From assembly GCA_963995505.1 (NCBI GenBank), contig OZ023182.1, positions 5,510,707 through 5,574,706 on the forward strand: a DNA stretch of 64,000 nucleotides. The letters are read 5' to 3'. Under the pieces are notes generated by a model that was given only the letters and a program-made list of their open reading frames with translations, made no database searches and had not been told where the DNA came from. Both the position numbers and the translations under genes were made by a program. This document shows, one piece after another, positions 49,281-60,040 of the stretch. Each line of letters starts with the position of its first letter. Position 1 is the stretch's first letter. The stretch comes from Hypericum androsaemum (Eukaryota > Streptophyta > Magnoliopsida > Malpighiales > Hypericaceae).

Positions 49281-49751
49281 AATTATTGTATTTATAAGAG
49301 TCAAGCACAATATAGTATAGGATAGAAATAGTTCTAAACTGGTTATAATTATCTGGGGACAAGAAATAGTGAAATACGGTAAGTAATATTTTAAATTAAT
49401 AGCGATACAAGGCTACAAGCAAACATCATTTTATTTTCTCGGATGTGAACTTTTAGGCCCAGGAATCCCCTCGGAGTTCACGGAGAATGGGCCCTTAAAA
49501 TTACAAGCCCATGAAGCTGGAATTATGGGCCATATCCAAACGGAAAAGACATTTGAAAAGAATAGAGGCTAAAACTATCATGTGGCATGTAAACATTCCC
49601 GAACATTTAAAAATTTTCATTTAATTCGAACATAGATTAATAGATAATATCTCTATACCATATAATTACAACAAATAAGATCTATTGAACAAAGAAAACT
49701 GTGAAAACCACAACAACAACAAAAAGAAAAAGTAGGATCTGTGTTGAGCTC

Positions 49752-49925
49752 CACGTGGCCAAATTTTACTAAATCTAGATTAAAAAACAAATCCCAAACA
49801 ATTGGATACCCTACTAAAATTAGATTCTAAAACAAATCCCAAAGAACTACACATGCATACATTTTACTAAATCCAGACCCAGAATAAATTCCAAACAACT
49901 CCACTCCTCCAAGTAGTATAAATCT
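49752..49925 (+). promoter_or_regulatory. SPH gene promoter: G-box, triple repeat, TATA box
   Basis: A perfect G-box CACGTG lies at 49752-49757. Three degenerate copies of a roughly 40-50 bp unit with ACTAAATCTAGATT and AAACAAATCCCAAA follow at about 49762-49898. A TATA-like GTATAAAT is at 49917-49924, about 60 bp before the ATG. Confidence 0.5.
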
Positions 49926-49985
49926 CATCCAATTGGACTCACTCTCACAACCAAAATTATAAAAAAAAATAAACAAATAGAAAAA

Positions 49986-50510
49986 ATGAAATTCTTAACC
50001 AGCGTCCTAATCGCCTTCGCACTTTTATCCGCCATAACAACAACACCTCGCACCTGCAACGCGAAGAGCCGCGTTACGATCTACAACGACCTGAAACGCG
50101 ACCCCCTCGCATTGCATTGCAGATCGAGAGACGACGATCTGGGTACTCATGCGTTGCTAATGAACCAGTCTTTCAGCTTCAGGTTCGGTTTCTTTTTTTA
50201 AAAAGGTTGAATTGTATTAACGAAGTTGCATACGCCACGAGCCTCGTTAAAAATCCGTCATTCTTTGGGCTTCAGGTTCGGTATAGACAACATCTTTAAG
50301 CGCACCCGCTTCTGGTGCGAGTTTAATTGGGGTGAAACCCCGCTCCACGGCGGCGAGTACAGGATCTTCTGGATTGGGAGTGGCCTGGCTTATAAGTGCC
50401 ATGACCAGGGTTCTAACGAGTGGTGTAGATGGTCGGCTAGAGAGGACGCGCTTTACCTGTATAATAGTGGAGAAAAGAAATGGGAACAACACTATTATTG
50501 GGCCCACTAA
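49986..50510 (+). CDS. S-protein homologue (SPH, S1 self-incompatibility family) with insert at 50190-50268
   Basis: Small secreted protein of the plant self-incompatibility S1 family; most members outside Papaver have no assigned role. Residues 1-26 are a clear signal peptide (MKFLTSVLIAFALLSA...CNA). After it come RVTIYNDLKRDPLALHC, then RFWCEFNWGE and YKCHDQGSNEWCRW, giving the usual four cysteines. The frame is interrupted by a stop at about 50,199, inside a 79-bp insert flanked by the 14-bp direct repeat GCTTCAGGTTCGGT (50176-50189, 50269-50282). Removing 93 nt gives an uninterrupted 143-residue SPH of normal length. The same 93 nt (50183-50275) begin GT and end AG, so it could be a spliced intron. 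It is either a spliced gene or a disrupted one; transcripts would decide. Confidence 0.8.
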
Positions 50511-51239
50511 TTTCTCCTGACATCGTTGGTAGGATTCATGTAATAAATCAATTCGGGTGTGATAAACTTGGCAGTGAATTCGTAAGGCTGTTGATTCATT
50601 TTCAAGACGAATTGTGTTATGAAATTTTTGGTGTCCCGAAAGCTTTAGCTTAGCCTTCAAATTTACTTTTTCTCAAATTTTTTATAAAAAAAGGAAAAGA
50701 AAAAAGGAGGTGTGGCGACAAGTCACCATTGCGAATACAGTTTACAACTATAATATTACAAATAGTACAAATGAGTCGGCCCTCAATTTTATGTCCCCAA
50801 CTTCTCATCCCAAAGAAGGATATTGGATGTAACACTGAATTAACTAGTATAGTTGGCATTGGTTGTAAATATTGGGATACAGTTGAATATCATGTGTTAT
50901 AGGAAATATATACTTTACCCTCCATGTTATAAAGACACCCAGAAAAATATATGTGTTTTCATTCGCTATCTGAGTTTTGGATGATCTGGTGACCGGAAGT
51001 GACATGGCACTAATATGACAATGACATTGCAAAGTTGGTTAAGACCGGTACTTTTTTATAACCCATTTATCAAAAAAATTAACTAATATATTTTTAATTT
51101 GGTTAAGACTTTGAATATTAACAAAGCTATCCAAATAAGTATTTAACACGAAAATTTTTGTTTAATATATAAAAACTCTATTAATAGTTGATTTAAGGGT
51201 TCGTTAGTAGAATTTTTAAGCTGGCCCGATGACTTTATT

Positions 51240-51780
51240 TTTTCTTCCCTTGATAGCATCTTTTTTTTAAAAAAACTTACGATTCAAATATTTGTTGTAC
51301 CGATTAATCTAGATTCAATTTGGGTAGTTTTCGATGCTAGGCAAGGGTTGGGGTGTTTGATTTAATTTTGGGCGTAGGGTGTATCATGGGTAACACATAG
51401 TATTCATATTCCAACAGTGTTATCACCCATTAAAGCGGTACGCGAGCTGAGTTCAAAATAACGTGAGATAGTTCGATCCATATTTGGTGTGGATGTTAGA
51501 GCATTGAGGGAACCTTTTCCTAGAATGAGAGGACTGTGTGCGCTCTTTTTCTTATTCCAGTTCTTTCTCAGTAGAGGCGAATTTTATGGAATAAGTTTTT
51601 TATTAAGGGTGGCGGCTGCAAGCTTATACTTTGTACAAGGAGAATGCTACGTGTTGATGGGTCATTTTTAAGTGGGTAATCAATTATTTAGGTGGGTAGT
51701 GCCTAGGATCAAAAATAAGCTCATACAATTGTCACTTTCTTTTTGGTATGATTAATGAAATAATGTTTTACCCAAAAAAA
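51240..51780. repeat. Probable 3' tail of a LINE or similar retroposon
   Basis: Ends GGTATGATTAATGAAATAAT, then a short gap and A7 at about 51,774, closely resembling the tail of the LINE that ends at 36160. No coding sequence remains. Confidence 0.4.
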
Positions 51781-52439
51781 ATTAATAAGACCAATATGAC
51801 ATTGGCAAACTTTTATCTTCTCTATGCAACATGGGAGAGGATTTGATGGGGACTAAAGGAGATGTGGTGACAATCTAGGTATTAATAAGCTCTTTAAGAG
51901 TAATTTTGAAAAACTACTCTTCACCAAAATCAGGAATAAAAATTATGGAAATTTCAAAAAAGGTAAAAATAACCACCAATAAACGTGGAGGACTCTTCAA
52001 TTTCCTGTAAGGAAGGACTCTTTATCAATATCAAAAATCCTACTAGCCACTTTATCAATAAACTAAATTCTCTAAAATAAAAAATCCATTGGAACGCTTT
52101 GAAAGTTACGGGAAAAAAAAGGTGGGGATATTATTCTAGTATTTTTAGTATTCTACGTAAATTCAACTACACATACTTCTCTGTTGAAGCTACGTGTAAT
52201 TTTTTTTACCAAACCTTCTTCGTCTTTGACAAACTCTGATTTTTAAAGTCTGAGTTTTATTTGTTTAAAAGCTCTTCGGCGATGATATTGATTTTATCCT
52301 TTATCGTGATTATTTGTTTCCTTTGTATATTTAGTTTTAAAGTTTGAGTCGTATTGAGTTTTGATATGCAAGGTATAACAAAATTAGATTTTAGCAGACT
52401 ATTGCTATTGATTAGAAGATGCAGGGCTATTGGGTTCAA

Positions 52440-53705
52440 TGTTGTATTATTTGGTTTTCACTTATAGTACTATTGGTTCTCAGATTTATTAATACTAGTT
52501 TTAGCCTGTAGTGCTATTGGTTTTGAGCTATATTGATATTGGTTTTAGCCTGTAGTGCTATTAGTTTTAAGCTTTATTGAGATTGGTTTACACTTGAATT
52601 GATATTGATTTTTACCTGAATTAATTTTAGTTTTTACCTTCAGTGATATTGGTTTGTACCTTTATTGAAATTGGTTTTCAGCTTTATTAATATTGGTTTC
52701 TAGCTTTAATTATAGTGGTTTGTAGCTTCAGTAATTTTGGTTTGTAGCATTATTGAAATTGGTTAGTATGTAAACTGATATTGGTTTGTACCTTTAGTTT
52801 TGGCTATCGTTATATCGATTTTCAGCTTAATTGATATTGGTTTGTATCTTTAGTTTTTGGCTGTCGTTATATCGATTTTCAGCTTAATTGATATTGGTTT
52901 GTACCTTTAGTGATATTAGTTTTTAGCTTTATTAATATTAGTTTTCAGCTTTAATTATAGTTATTTGTAGCTTCAGCGATATTGGTTTGTACCTTTATTA
53001 AAATTGGTTTTCAGATTTATTGATATTGGTTCTTACCTTCATTGATATTGGTTTGTACCTTTAGTGATATTGGTTTTAGCTTTTTTAATATTGGTTTTTA
53101 GGCTTAACTAAAGTGGTTTGTAGCTTCGCTACAATGATATTAGTTTTAAGCTGTATTGATATTAGTTTTTCGTTACAGTTATATTGATTTTTATCTGTAT
53201 TGATTTTGGTTTTTAGCTTCCATGATATTGGTTTTCATCTTCAGTGACATTAATTTTCAGCTTGGGAGATATTAGTTTTCATCTTCGTTGATATTGATTT
53301 TCAGCTTCGTCTATATTGGTTTTCAGCTTCGGTGATATTTGTTTCAATCTTCAGTGATATTGGTTTTCAGTTTAAGAGATATTGGTTTTTATCTTCCTTG
53401 ATATTGGTTTTCAGCTTCTGAGATATTGGTTTTCATCTTCGGTGATATTGGTTTTCAGTTTAAGAGATATTAGTTTCCATCTTCTTTGATATTGGTACTC
53501 AGCTTCAGAGATATTGGTTTTCATCTTCAGTGATATTGGTTTTTAGCTTCTGTGATATTGGTTATTAGCTTCACTGAGATTGGTTTTCATCTTCACTAAT
53601 ATTGGTTTTTAGCTTCGGAGATATTGTTTTTCAGCTTCTGTGTTATTGTTTTCAGCTTCTGAGATATTGGATTTTTCCTTTAGTAATATTAATTTTTTAC
53701 TTTAG
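52440..53705. repeat. Left minisatellite array, core GATATTGG, about 22-bp units
   Basis: Roughly 55 imperfect copies of a unit like GATATTGGTTTTCAGCTTCA. Units vary in the second half (TTTGTACC, TTTAGC, TTCATC). Orientation is opposite to the array at 54325-55010. Confidence 0.9.
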
Positions 53706-54012
53706 TGATATTTTTGCTAACCCTTTGTTGTAACGACCAGTAAAATAGACTTTCTACGAATATCATTTTGGTTAGTGATAATGTTTAACACTTACTCTGA
53801 TCAAAGCATGTTGTCAAAGTATTGGATAAATGTATAAAGAAATACGAGAATCCAAACAAGTCAAGAAAGAGATTGAAAAACAGTTGTGAGGTTGGTCGTG
53901 AAAAATCAATGTCAAAGCACCAGAAGACGAAACAGAAGTAGAAAAGCAGTTGTACTGATGCGTTGAACCAGGAGACAATACCCTATCAAAATCATTTAGA
54001 CATTGACTTAAA

Positions 54013-54262
54013 TCGACCACTCGACTATTTATGACTTGAATATTGCAACTGTATACTGCTAAACTTGACATCATATTATTAATTAAAATTTGAGAATATC
54101 TTGTCTTCAGTGATATTATTTTTCAGCTTTTTAGGTGTTTTGATATTGGTGTTTCGACGATGTTGAAAAAGATTGACCACTAAGCTATTTATCAACTTGG
54201 TTTTGAGATGTTGCAACGGTCTACTGCTAAAATTGACATCATATTTTTTCAATAAAATTCGA
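54013..54262. repeat. Diverged direct repeat (about 85 bp x 2) between the arrays
   Basis: 54013-54093 and 54171-54262 share GACCACT...CTATTTAT, TTGCAAC, CTACTGCTAAA and TTGACATCATATT in order. The 77 bases between them contain two more left-type GATATT units. Confidence 0.65.
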
Positions 54263-54324
54263 GTTGTAATTGTTTGAAGATACGTTTAGTATCATATTGG
54301 CCAAGTTGTTCGTTCTCAAAATCA

Positions 54325-55010
54325 ATATCAAAATACTTGAAAACCAATATCTCTACATCTCAAAACCGATATCAATACACCTGAAAATCAATATCTCTAC
54401 AGTTCAAAACCAATATCAACGCATTTACAAAACCAATATCGAAACACATGAAAACTAATATCAACACATCTCAAAATCAATATCTCCATAAGTAAAAACC
54501 AATATCAACACATCTCAAAACTAATATCTCTACGTGTAAAAATCAATATCTCTAAAACTCAAAACCAATATCTCAACACATGAAAACCAAATCAATACAT
54601 CTCAAAACCAATATCTGTACACGTAAAAACCAATATCAATACATCTCAAAACCAATATCTCTACACGTAAAAACCAATATCTCTATAACTCAAAACCAAT
54701 ATCAATACGCTTGAAAACCAATATCTCTACATCTCACAACCGACATTTCTACACATTAATACTAATTTCTCTACACATTAAAACTAATTTCTCTACATTT
54801 CAAAACTAATATCTCAACACATTAAAACCAATATCTCTCATCTCAAAGCCAATATACATACATCTGAAAACTAGTATCTCGCATCTCAAAATCAATATAC
54901 ATACAACTGAAAACTAATATACATATATCTGAAAACCAATATCTCTCATCTCAAAACTAATATACATGCAGCTAAAAACGAATATCTCAACATTAAAAAA
55001 CCAATATCAC
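54325..55010. repeat. Right minisatellite array, core CCAATATC, inverted relative to the left array
   Basis: About 30 units such as AAAACCAATATCTCTACA and AAAACCAATATCAATACA. This is the reverse complement of the core of the left array, so the two can pair. No gene. Confidence 0.9.
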
Positions 55011-55811
55011 AGAAGCTACAAATTTATCTATTGCGAACCGCGGTACAGAACGAAGCGTATATAGGGTTGATAACTCAAAACTGTTGCTCTACTCTTTCTC
55101 TGTCACTTGAATGCTATTTGTGCCCTGCACAATGGTTGAACTTTCCCCCTCCGAAGAAGACTTGTGATTTGCGTCTTCAGAATTTCTGACTTTCTCCTGT
55201 TATACTTAACAAAGTTAACATTCCGAAGTTGAATGGTCGAGAAATTTGATTGGTTTACAAATTTTTCATACAACAAACTATGACAAAGTACATAGAGGTG
55301 ACAACCAACCTTAAAATATGCTAACCTAATTCCCACATACTAAAACCCACTTCATCTCTTTAAACCTAAATATCAATGACTGATGATATCATTTAAGTTC
55401 AAAACATCTACAAGCCACAAGGAATGAACTAGCAATACAAAAAAGTAAAGACAACTTTTATTATATGCTATTTTTATCCAAAGAGAAAGAAGAACTATTT
55501 TTGTCATAAAATAGTTTTTACCCATATCATTTTGCTTACAGACCACAAATCAAGTAGAAAAAGATATGAGTATATAACAGGAGAACACAAATGCAACCAA
55601 AAATCTTAACAGTAGAAAAAGCGAAAGCAACAAACCCAAGAGGATCTCTTGGAGCGAATGGAAATATGAAGAAATAAAAACATTGTCACCAAAATAAAAG
55701 GGATAAGAAAAATCCTAATCGAACTCAACTGCAGTATCAAAAAATAACGCCAATATCAACGAAGCACACATAACATTAGGTAAAGAGAACACCAAAAAAA
55801 TCTCAACAATC

Positions 55812-56110
55812 CAAACCCTAAAAAATGAAAAACTCTTACCAGAATCTAGATAAAGACTGGATTATTGGTGGGTCAAAAGTAATCGTCACGGGGAGCACTG
55901 AACCTAAATAGCGGAAAACCTTGAACCGGACTCGGGGAGCGTCCACGTCAATCGGACGGCAAAGAGAGAGAAAGAAACCCAAAGAAAACCCTAATCTGTA
56001 AAAAAGCAAAAAACTTCTTACCTGAATCTAAACAAAGAATTCATTTGTCACGGCAAGCACGAGATAGGTCTCAGGGAGCGTCGGTCGTCGGATTGAGACA
56101 GGTCTCGGGG
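55812..56110. repeat. Imperfect tandem duplication of about 170 bp
   Basis: AAACCCTAA...CTTACCAGAATCTAGATAAAGA at 55812-55855 is repeated as AAACCCTAA...CTTACCTGAATCTAAACAAAGA at 55985-56038; GTCACGG and GGGAGCGTC follow in both copies. It may be part of the same element as the arrays to its left. Confidence 0.5.
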
Positions 56111-56280
56111 GCATCGATCGTCGTGAGTGGAAAGGCAATGGGAAAGGGAGAAGAGAGAACGATGGCGGCCACAATTTTTTTTATAGCAAATTTAGGAGAT
56201 AAAAAGGTTAAAATAGTTGGGAGTGGAAACCCTGGTTGGTACGGGATGGATAAAAGGTCAAAAGTACTTTTGATAGATTA

Positions 56281-57242
56281 ATGACCCTTAAATTTGTAGA
56301 TACTGTTTTAAAATCAAATCTGACGACCTACATTTAAATCCCCACCTATGGACAACTTTTTTTTAATCTCCAGTCAATCCGTTCTCAAGAGGGAGAGGCG
56401 TGATTATATACAAGGTCACTTTTAAGTGACACTCCTTCATGTATAACTTGACATTTCTTCATGTCCATCATTTATCTTTCTTTTAATTTGATTATTTTTT
56501 CATGATGTGCATTTAGTAGATAGTGGGCAGTTGAATGTCTCCCCTATAAATACTATCATAATTTTTATTCTCAACATCTAAAATTTTTAATATATACCAA
56601 TTAATTAATTTTATACCAGATCCAATTTTTTTCTTTTATTTTGAAATTTTTATTTAAATAATCGAGGAAAGCTAAACAGGAAAAGGGTGGGTGGTTAAAA
56701 ACTTAAAATATACCACTTTCCTAACGAGTCTCCCTCTCGATATGAATGTGTATTATTATTAACCGTATAATTTATCATTATTAGTTATATTGTGTATTAT
56801 TATTTGCACACGATGTAACATTGTCACCCATTTAATGTACTATTGTTTTGCTAACAGTAGCATGCTGACCGTAGCAACACTGAATCCTACCTCAATTTTT
56901 TGTGTGCCTTTGTTTTGAAGTTTCATGTTATATTAATTGACAAATGGGCGAGAATGAAATTTTTTTTTTAGGAAAGCGAGAATGAAATTTTTGGGACAGG
57001 ATGCAAAATTTGGGTTTGAATATTTTTTAAGAATATTTTTTGTCGCACTTTTTACCACAAAACTTAAAATAGACCGTTTTCCTAACAAGTCTCCATCTTT
57101 CCCTGTCTCCTCCCTCTCGTCAGGAATTGATATTCCGTTGCTAATAAAGAAATCCAAGGAATATTCTCTCTCCTCTTCTCGGATACCACCTTTCCCCTCC
57201 TCCCTTCTCCCTAAAAGAACCCAATCCACCAAGGAAGGAAAA
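56281..57242. other. Spacer and promoter/leader of the GPC acyltransferase gene
   Basis: AT-rich. The phrase CTTTCCTAACGAGTCTCCCTCTCG at about 56717-56740 recurs with changes at about 57079-57120, a direct repeat 360 bp apart. The leader (57,150-57,242) is CT-rich. Confidence 0.4.
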
Positions 57243-59234
57243 ATGTCGTCGTCATCGGAAGAAGACCCGGTTTCGGAGGAAGAGGTGGTGGCCATTAATG
57301 GCGACCCCTTCGAGAAGGTGAAGCAGAGGTTCAAGGACAAATCGAAGGTGGTTGCTTTCTTACACGTTAAAGTCTGCGTCTTTGTGTCGTTTCCTCTTCT
57401 GGGTCGTCGTGTTCTTGTCTTTCTTATGGGTTGCTGCTTGGTTTGTCCAGAAAGTTAGAGAGAGGAAGGAGATGCTTTCGAACCAGACCAAGGAGATCAT
57501 CTCCAAACAGGCCGTTAATATCGCCAAACAAGCCGAGCAACACGAGAGCTTTCTTACTAAAGTTTGTATCTTTGTCTTTAGATGTTAAAGATTGTTCCTT
57601 TTTTTCTCTCTGTCTTATAATTTTGTGGGTTGGATCAGGTGACTCATCTACTTGGAGTCCTTGGGTTTGGAGGGATTTGCTTTCTATTTGGTGCCAGTGA
57701 GTAGATAACAATTTAATCAGTTTTGGAGGTTCTTAGCAGTTTTCGGTAATTCGGTTTGGTGGTGTTGGTTAAACGTGATCTTGTTTCCTTTGGCAGGACC
57801 ACGAGAAATTCCTTACGTTTACTGCTTGTTTTATGTGATATTTGTTCCTCTACGTTGGATATACTACCGATTCAAGAAATGGCATTACTACCTGCTGGTA
57901 AGTTGGCGATGTCTTGTACTCGGTGATTCTGAACGGAATTGGCAAAATTGTAGTAGAAAGGAGGCGCTTGTAATTAGAACTTTTGCAAGCTTCGGAGAAG
58001 TTTGTATGAGTAAGAAGAGGCTGTTTCGGGTTTCATGAAGCAATGTATTTGGGGTAGTTTTCTGCAGTTGGCTCTGCATTTGTGTCGGTTAATGTGCACA
58101 GCAAATGATGCTACTGTTGCTGATTTTCAGGACTTCTGCTACTACGCGAACACGATCTTCTTGATTCACCTTCTTCTATATCCCGAGAATGAAAAGCTCT
58201 TCATGATCTGCTTCTCGTTTGCTGAAGTAAGAAAACAGGCCTCCACTGGCTTACATGTATGTTTCCCATCACGAATGCTCGGTTTTGTCGTGTTTTTGAC
58301 TAACCGAGGTGCTGCTATAGGGGCCATTGGCATGGGCATTGATAGTTTGGCGTTGTAGCTTGGTTTTCAGTTCTGTGGACAAACTCGTTAGTGTCCTCAT
58401 TCATCTTTTTCCAGGTGAGAGTTCATTTACCATCACATCTTTGTTTAGGTGGAAAGAATTGGAATGTAATACTTCTTTTTTTCTTCAGCATCCTTCTGCT
58501 GAAGTGTTTTTTGTCTGCTCTCCAACAAGCTTCTTCTTCTCTCAGGATTAGTCTTCTTCACAATTCGATGGTGGAATCCAGCAACTTTCGAGGCCATGCA
58601 TCCCGAAGGAACTTCACGCCGAGTCTCATGGCCGTATGTGGTGGAAGACAAGTCCTTCCTGTTGACTTGGTTGTTCTTTGTGCCCTTATTTGCTTATACG
58701 TTGTGGCAAGCTCTTTACTATCTCATAGTCTATGTCCTTCGGCGACAAAGGTTGTTGAGAGATCCCGAAGTCATGACTTCCTACAGGTTCTGGCTTCTGT
58801 CCCTCACTTGGCTGCACTCATCTCATATGCTTCTCTCTCTCTCTCTCTTCAACTTTCGCTTTGTTTACAGAGAGCTCTCAAAGAAGGCACAAAAGGCCAA
58901 CAACCTATGGTGGCGTTTAAGTGGTCTCCTCGGAGATCAGAACCGCCTGCTCATGTATATTCTACTGCAAGGTGCTTTCACCATAGCAACGATGGCCCTA
59001 ACGGTCCCGATATTCTTGTCCTACGAACTGTCTGTGGTTTTCCAATTACTAAAGGTTACTGCAACCGTGTGGAATGGAGGAAACTTTTTGGTAGATGTGA
59101 TGCCAAGACAAGTCATTCTGAAGGAGAAGAAAAAAACCGAGACACAGTCGGTACCTGCCCTTCAAGAGCAATCCTCCAACGGAGTCGAAAATTCCGTGAA
59201 GACCAACAATTCTGCAGAGGCACATCAGTCTTGA
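57243..59234 (+). CDS. GPC1: Glycerophosphocholine acyltransferase (GPC1/GPCAT, DUF2838 family), complete, 389 aa
   Basis: Acyl-CoA-dependent acylation of glycerophosphocholine to lysophosphatidylcholine, part of phosphatidylcholine remodelling in ER membranes. Eight exons: 57243-57347, 57451-57561, 57639-57696, 57797-57897, 58131-58226, 58321-58414, 58546-58786 and 58871-59234. The assembled protein has a soluble acidic N-terminus, a helix with [11 protein letters not shown], then several membrane spans ([71 protein letters not shown]). The motifs [20 protein letters not shown] and [10 protein letters not shown] are strongly conserved with Arabidopsis At5g35460 as I remember it (about 381 aa). 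The acceptor of exon 2 could be a few codons downstream. Convergent with the myosin gene. Confidence 0.92.
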
Positions 59235-59617
59235 TCCCGCATATATAACTCTTGTCCTAATGGTTATAATGAATTTGCTCTTTGTACAGACTTATATGCT
59301 ACGAGATTAGTTGCCTTAGCTCGTGGTAGTTCGAGATGTGGCTGTGCTGGTCAGCCTCCGGCGTGCCGGAAGCGTGCATTTGGTGACTGTCACTGAGCTA
59401 TTGTGTGATCTTGGTTAGAGCAGCTGTTTATAGATTGGTTTCAGGCGTAGACACAATTGAAAGTCGTCTCAGTTCACCTCTCAGCTTTTCAATCTGATTT
59501 AGAAATGAATGGTCAAAGTCAAAAACCTACTTTATTTTGTTCGCAGCAACTCAACGAAGCAACATTATGAAAATGAGAAGGAAGAGAGATAAAAAAACCT
59601 TGTCCTGTAATAATAAG

Positions 59618-59641
59618 TGCATATATATATATATATATATT
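59618..59641. repeat. (AT)n microsatellite
   Basis: An uninterrupted AT dinucleotide run of about 11 units in the spacer between the two convergent genes. The rest of 59235-60040 is the 3' UTRs of both genes and holds nothing else I recognise. Confidence 0.9.
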
Positions 59642-60040
59642 TAATACAAGAAGCCTGTAAAATTGTCGGCTGCAAGTAATTCACTAATTACACTTGGAAA
59701 AACCAACCACAAACCACGAAAAATGAAAGAAGCCCTTCCTGGGCTTCTTGAGGAATTACAAGGCACCAATGCCTTTCCTATGAATGCTCATTGTCACGCT
59801 AAATGTGTGACATGGCTTCTTGAGTCTTAACAAACACCCTCGTGTTTACCTAACACGAGAGAAATGAATGAAATGAACCTGACGCCGAAGCTGGCATCTC
59901 GAAACCGAATCGAAACAAACTGTACACATGGATGGCTGCTATTGGGAAAGAAGTTATGCACAAGAGTCGTAATGCACGGGGTCTAAGCGTCGTATTTTGT
60001 TCAGGCACCTCGCAGTTCGAATATGATGATGAGTGTGAAA

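Noticed and set aside
51489..51671. 60-codon open frame as a gene
   Set aside because: No similarity recognised and it lies in a probable retroposon tail.
58391..59248. 285-codon open frame in a second frame over the acyltransferase exons
   Set aside because: Runs through introns and exons in the wrong frame; the spliced model explains the region with conserved protein.
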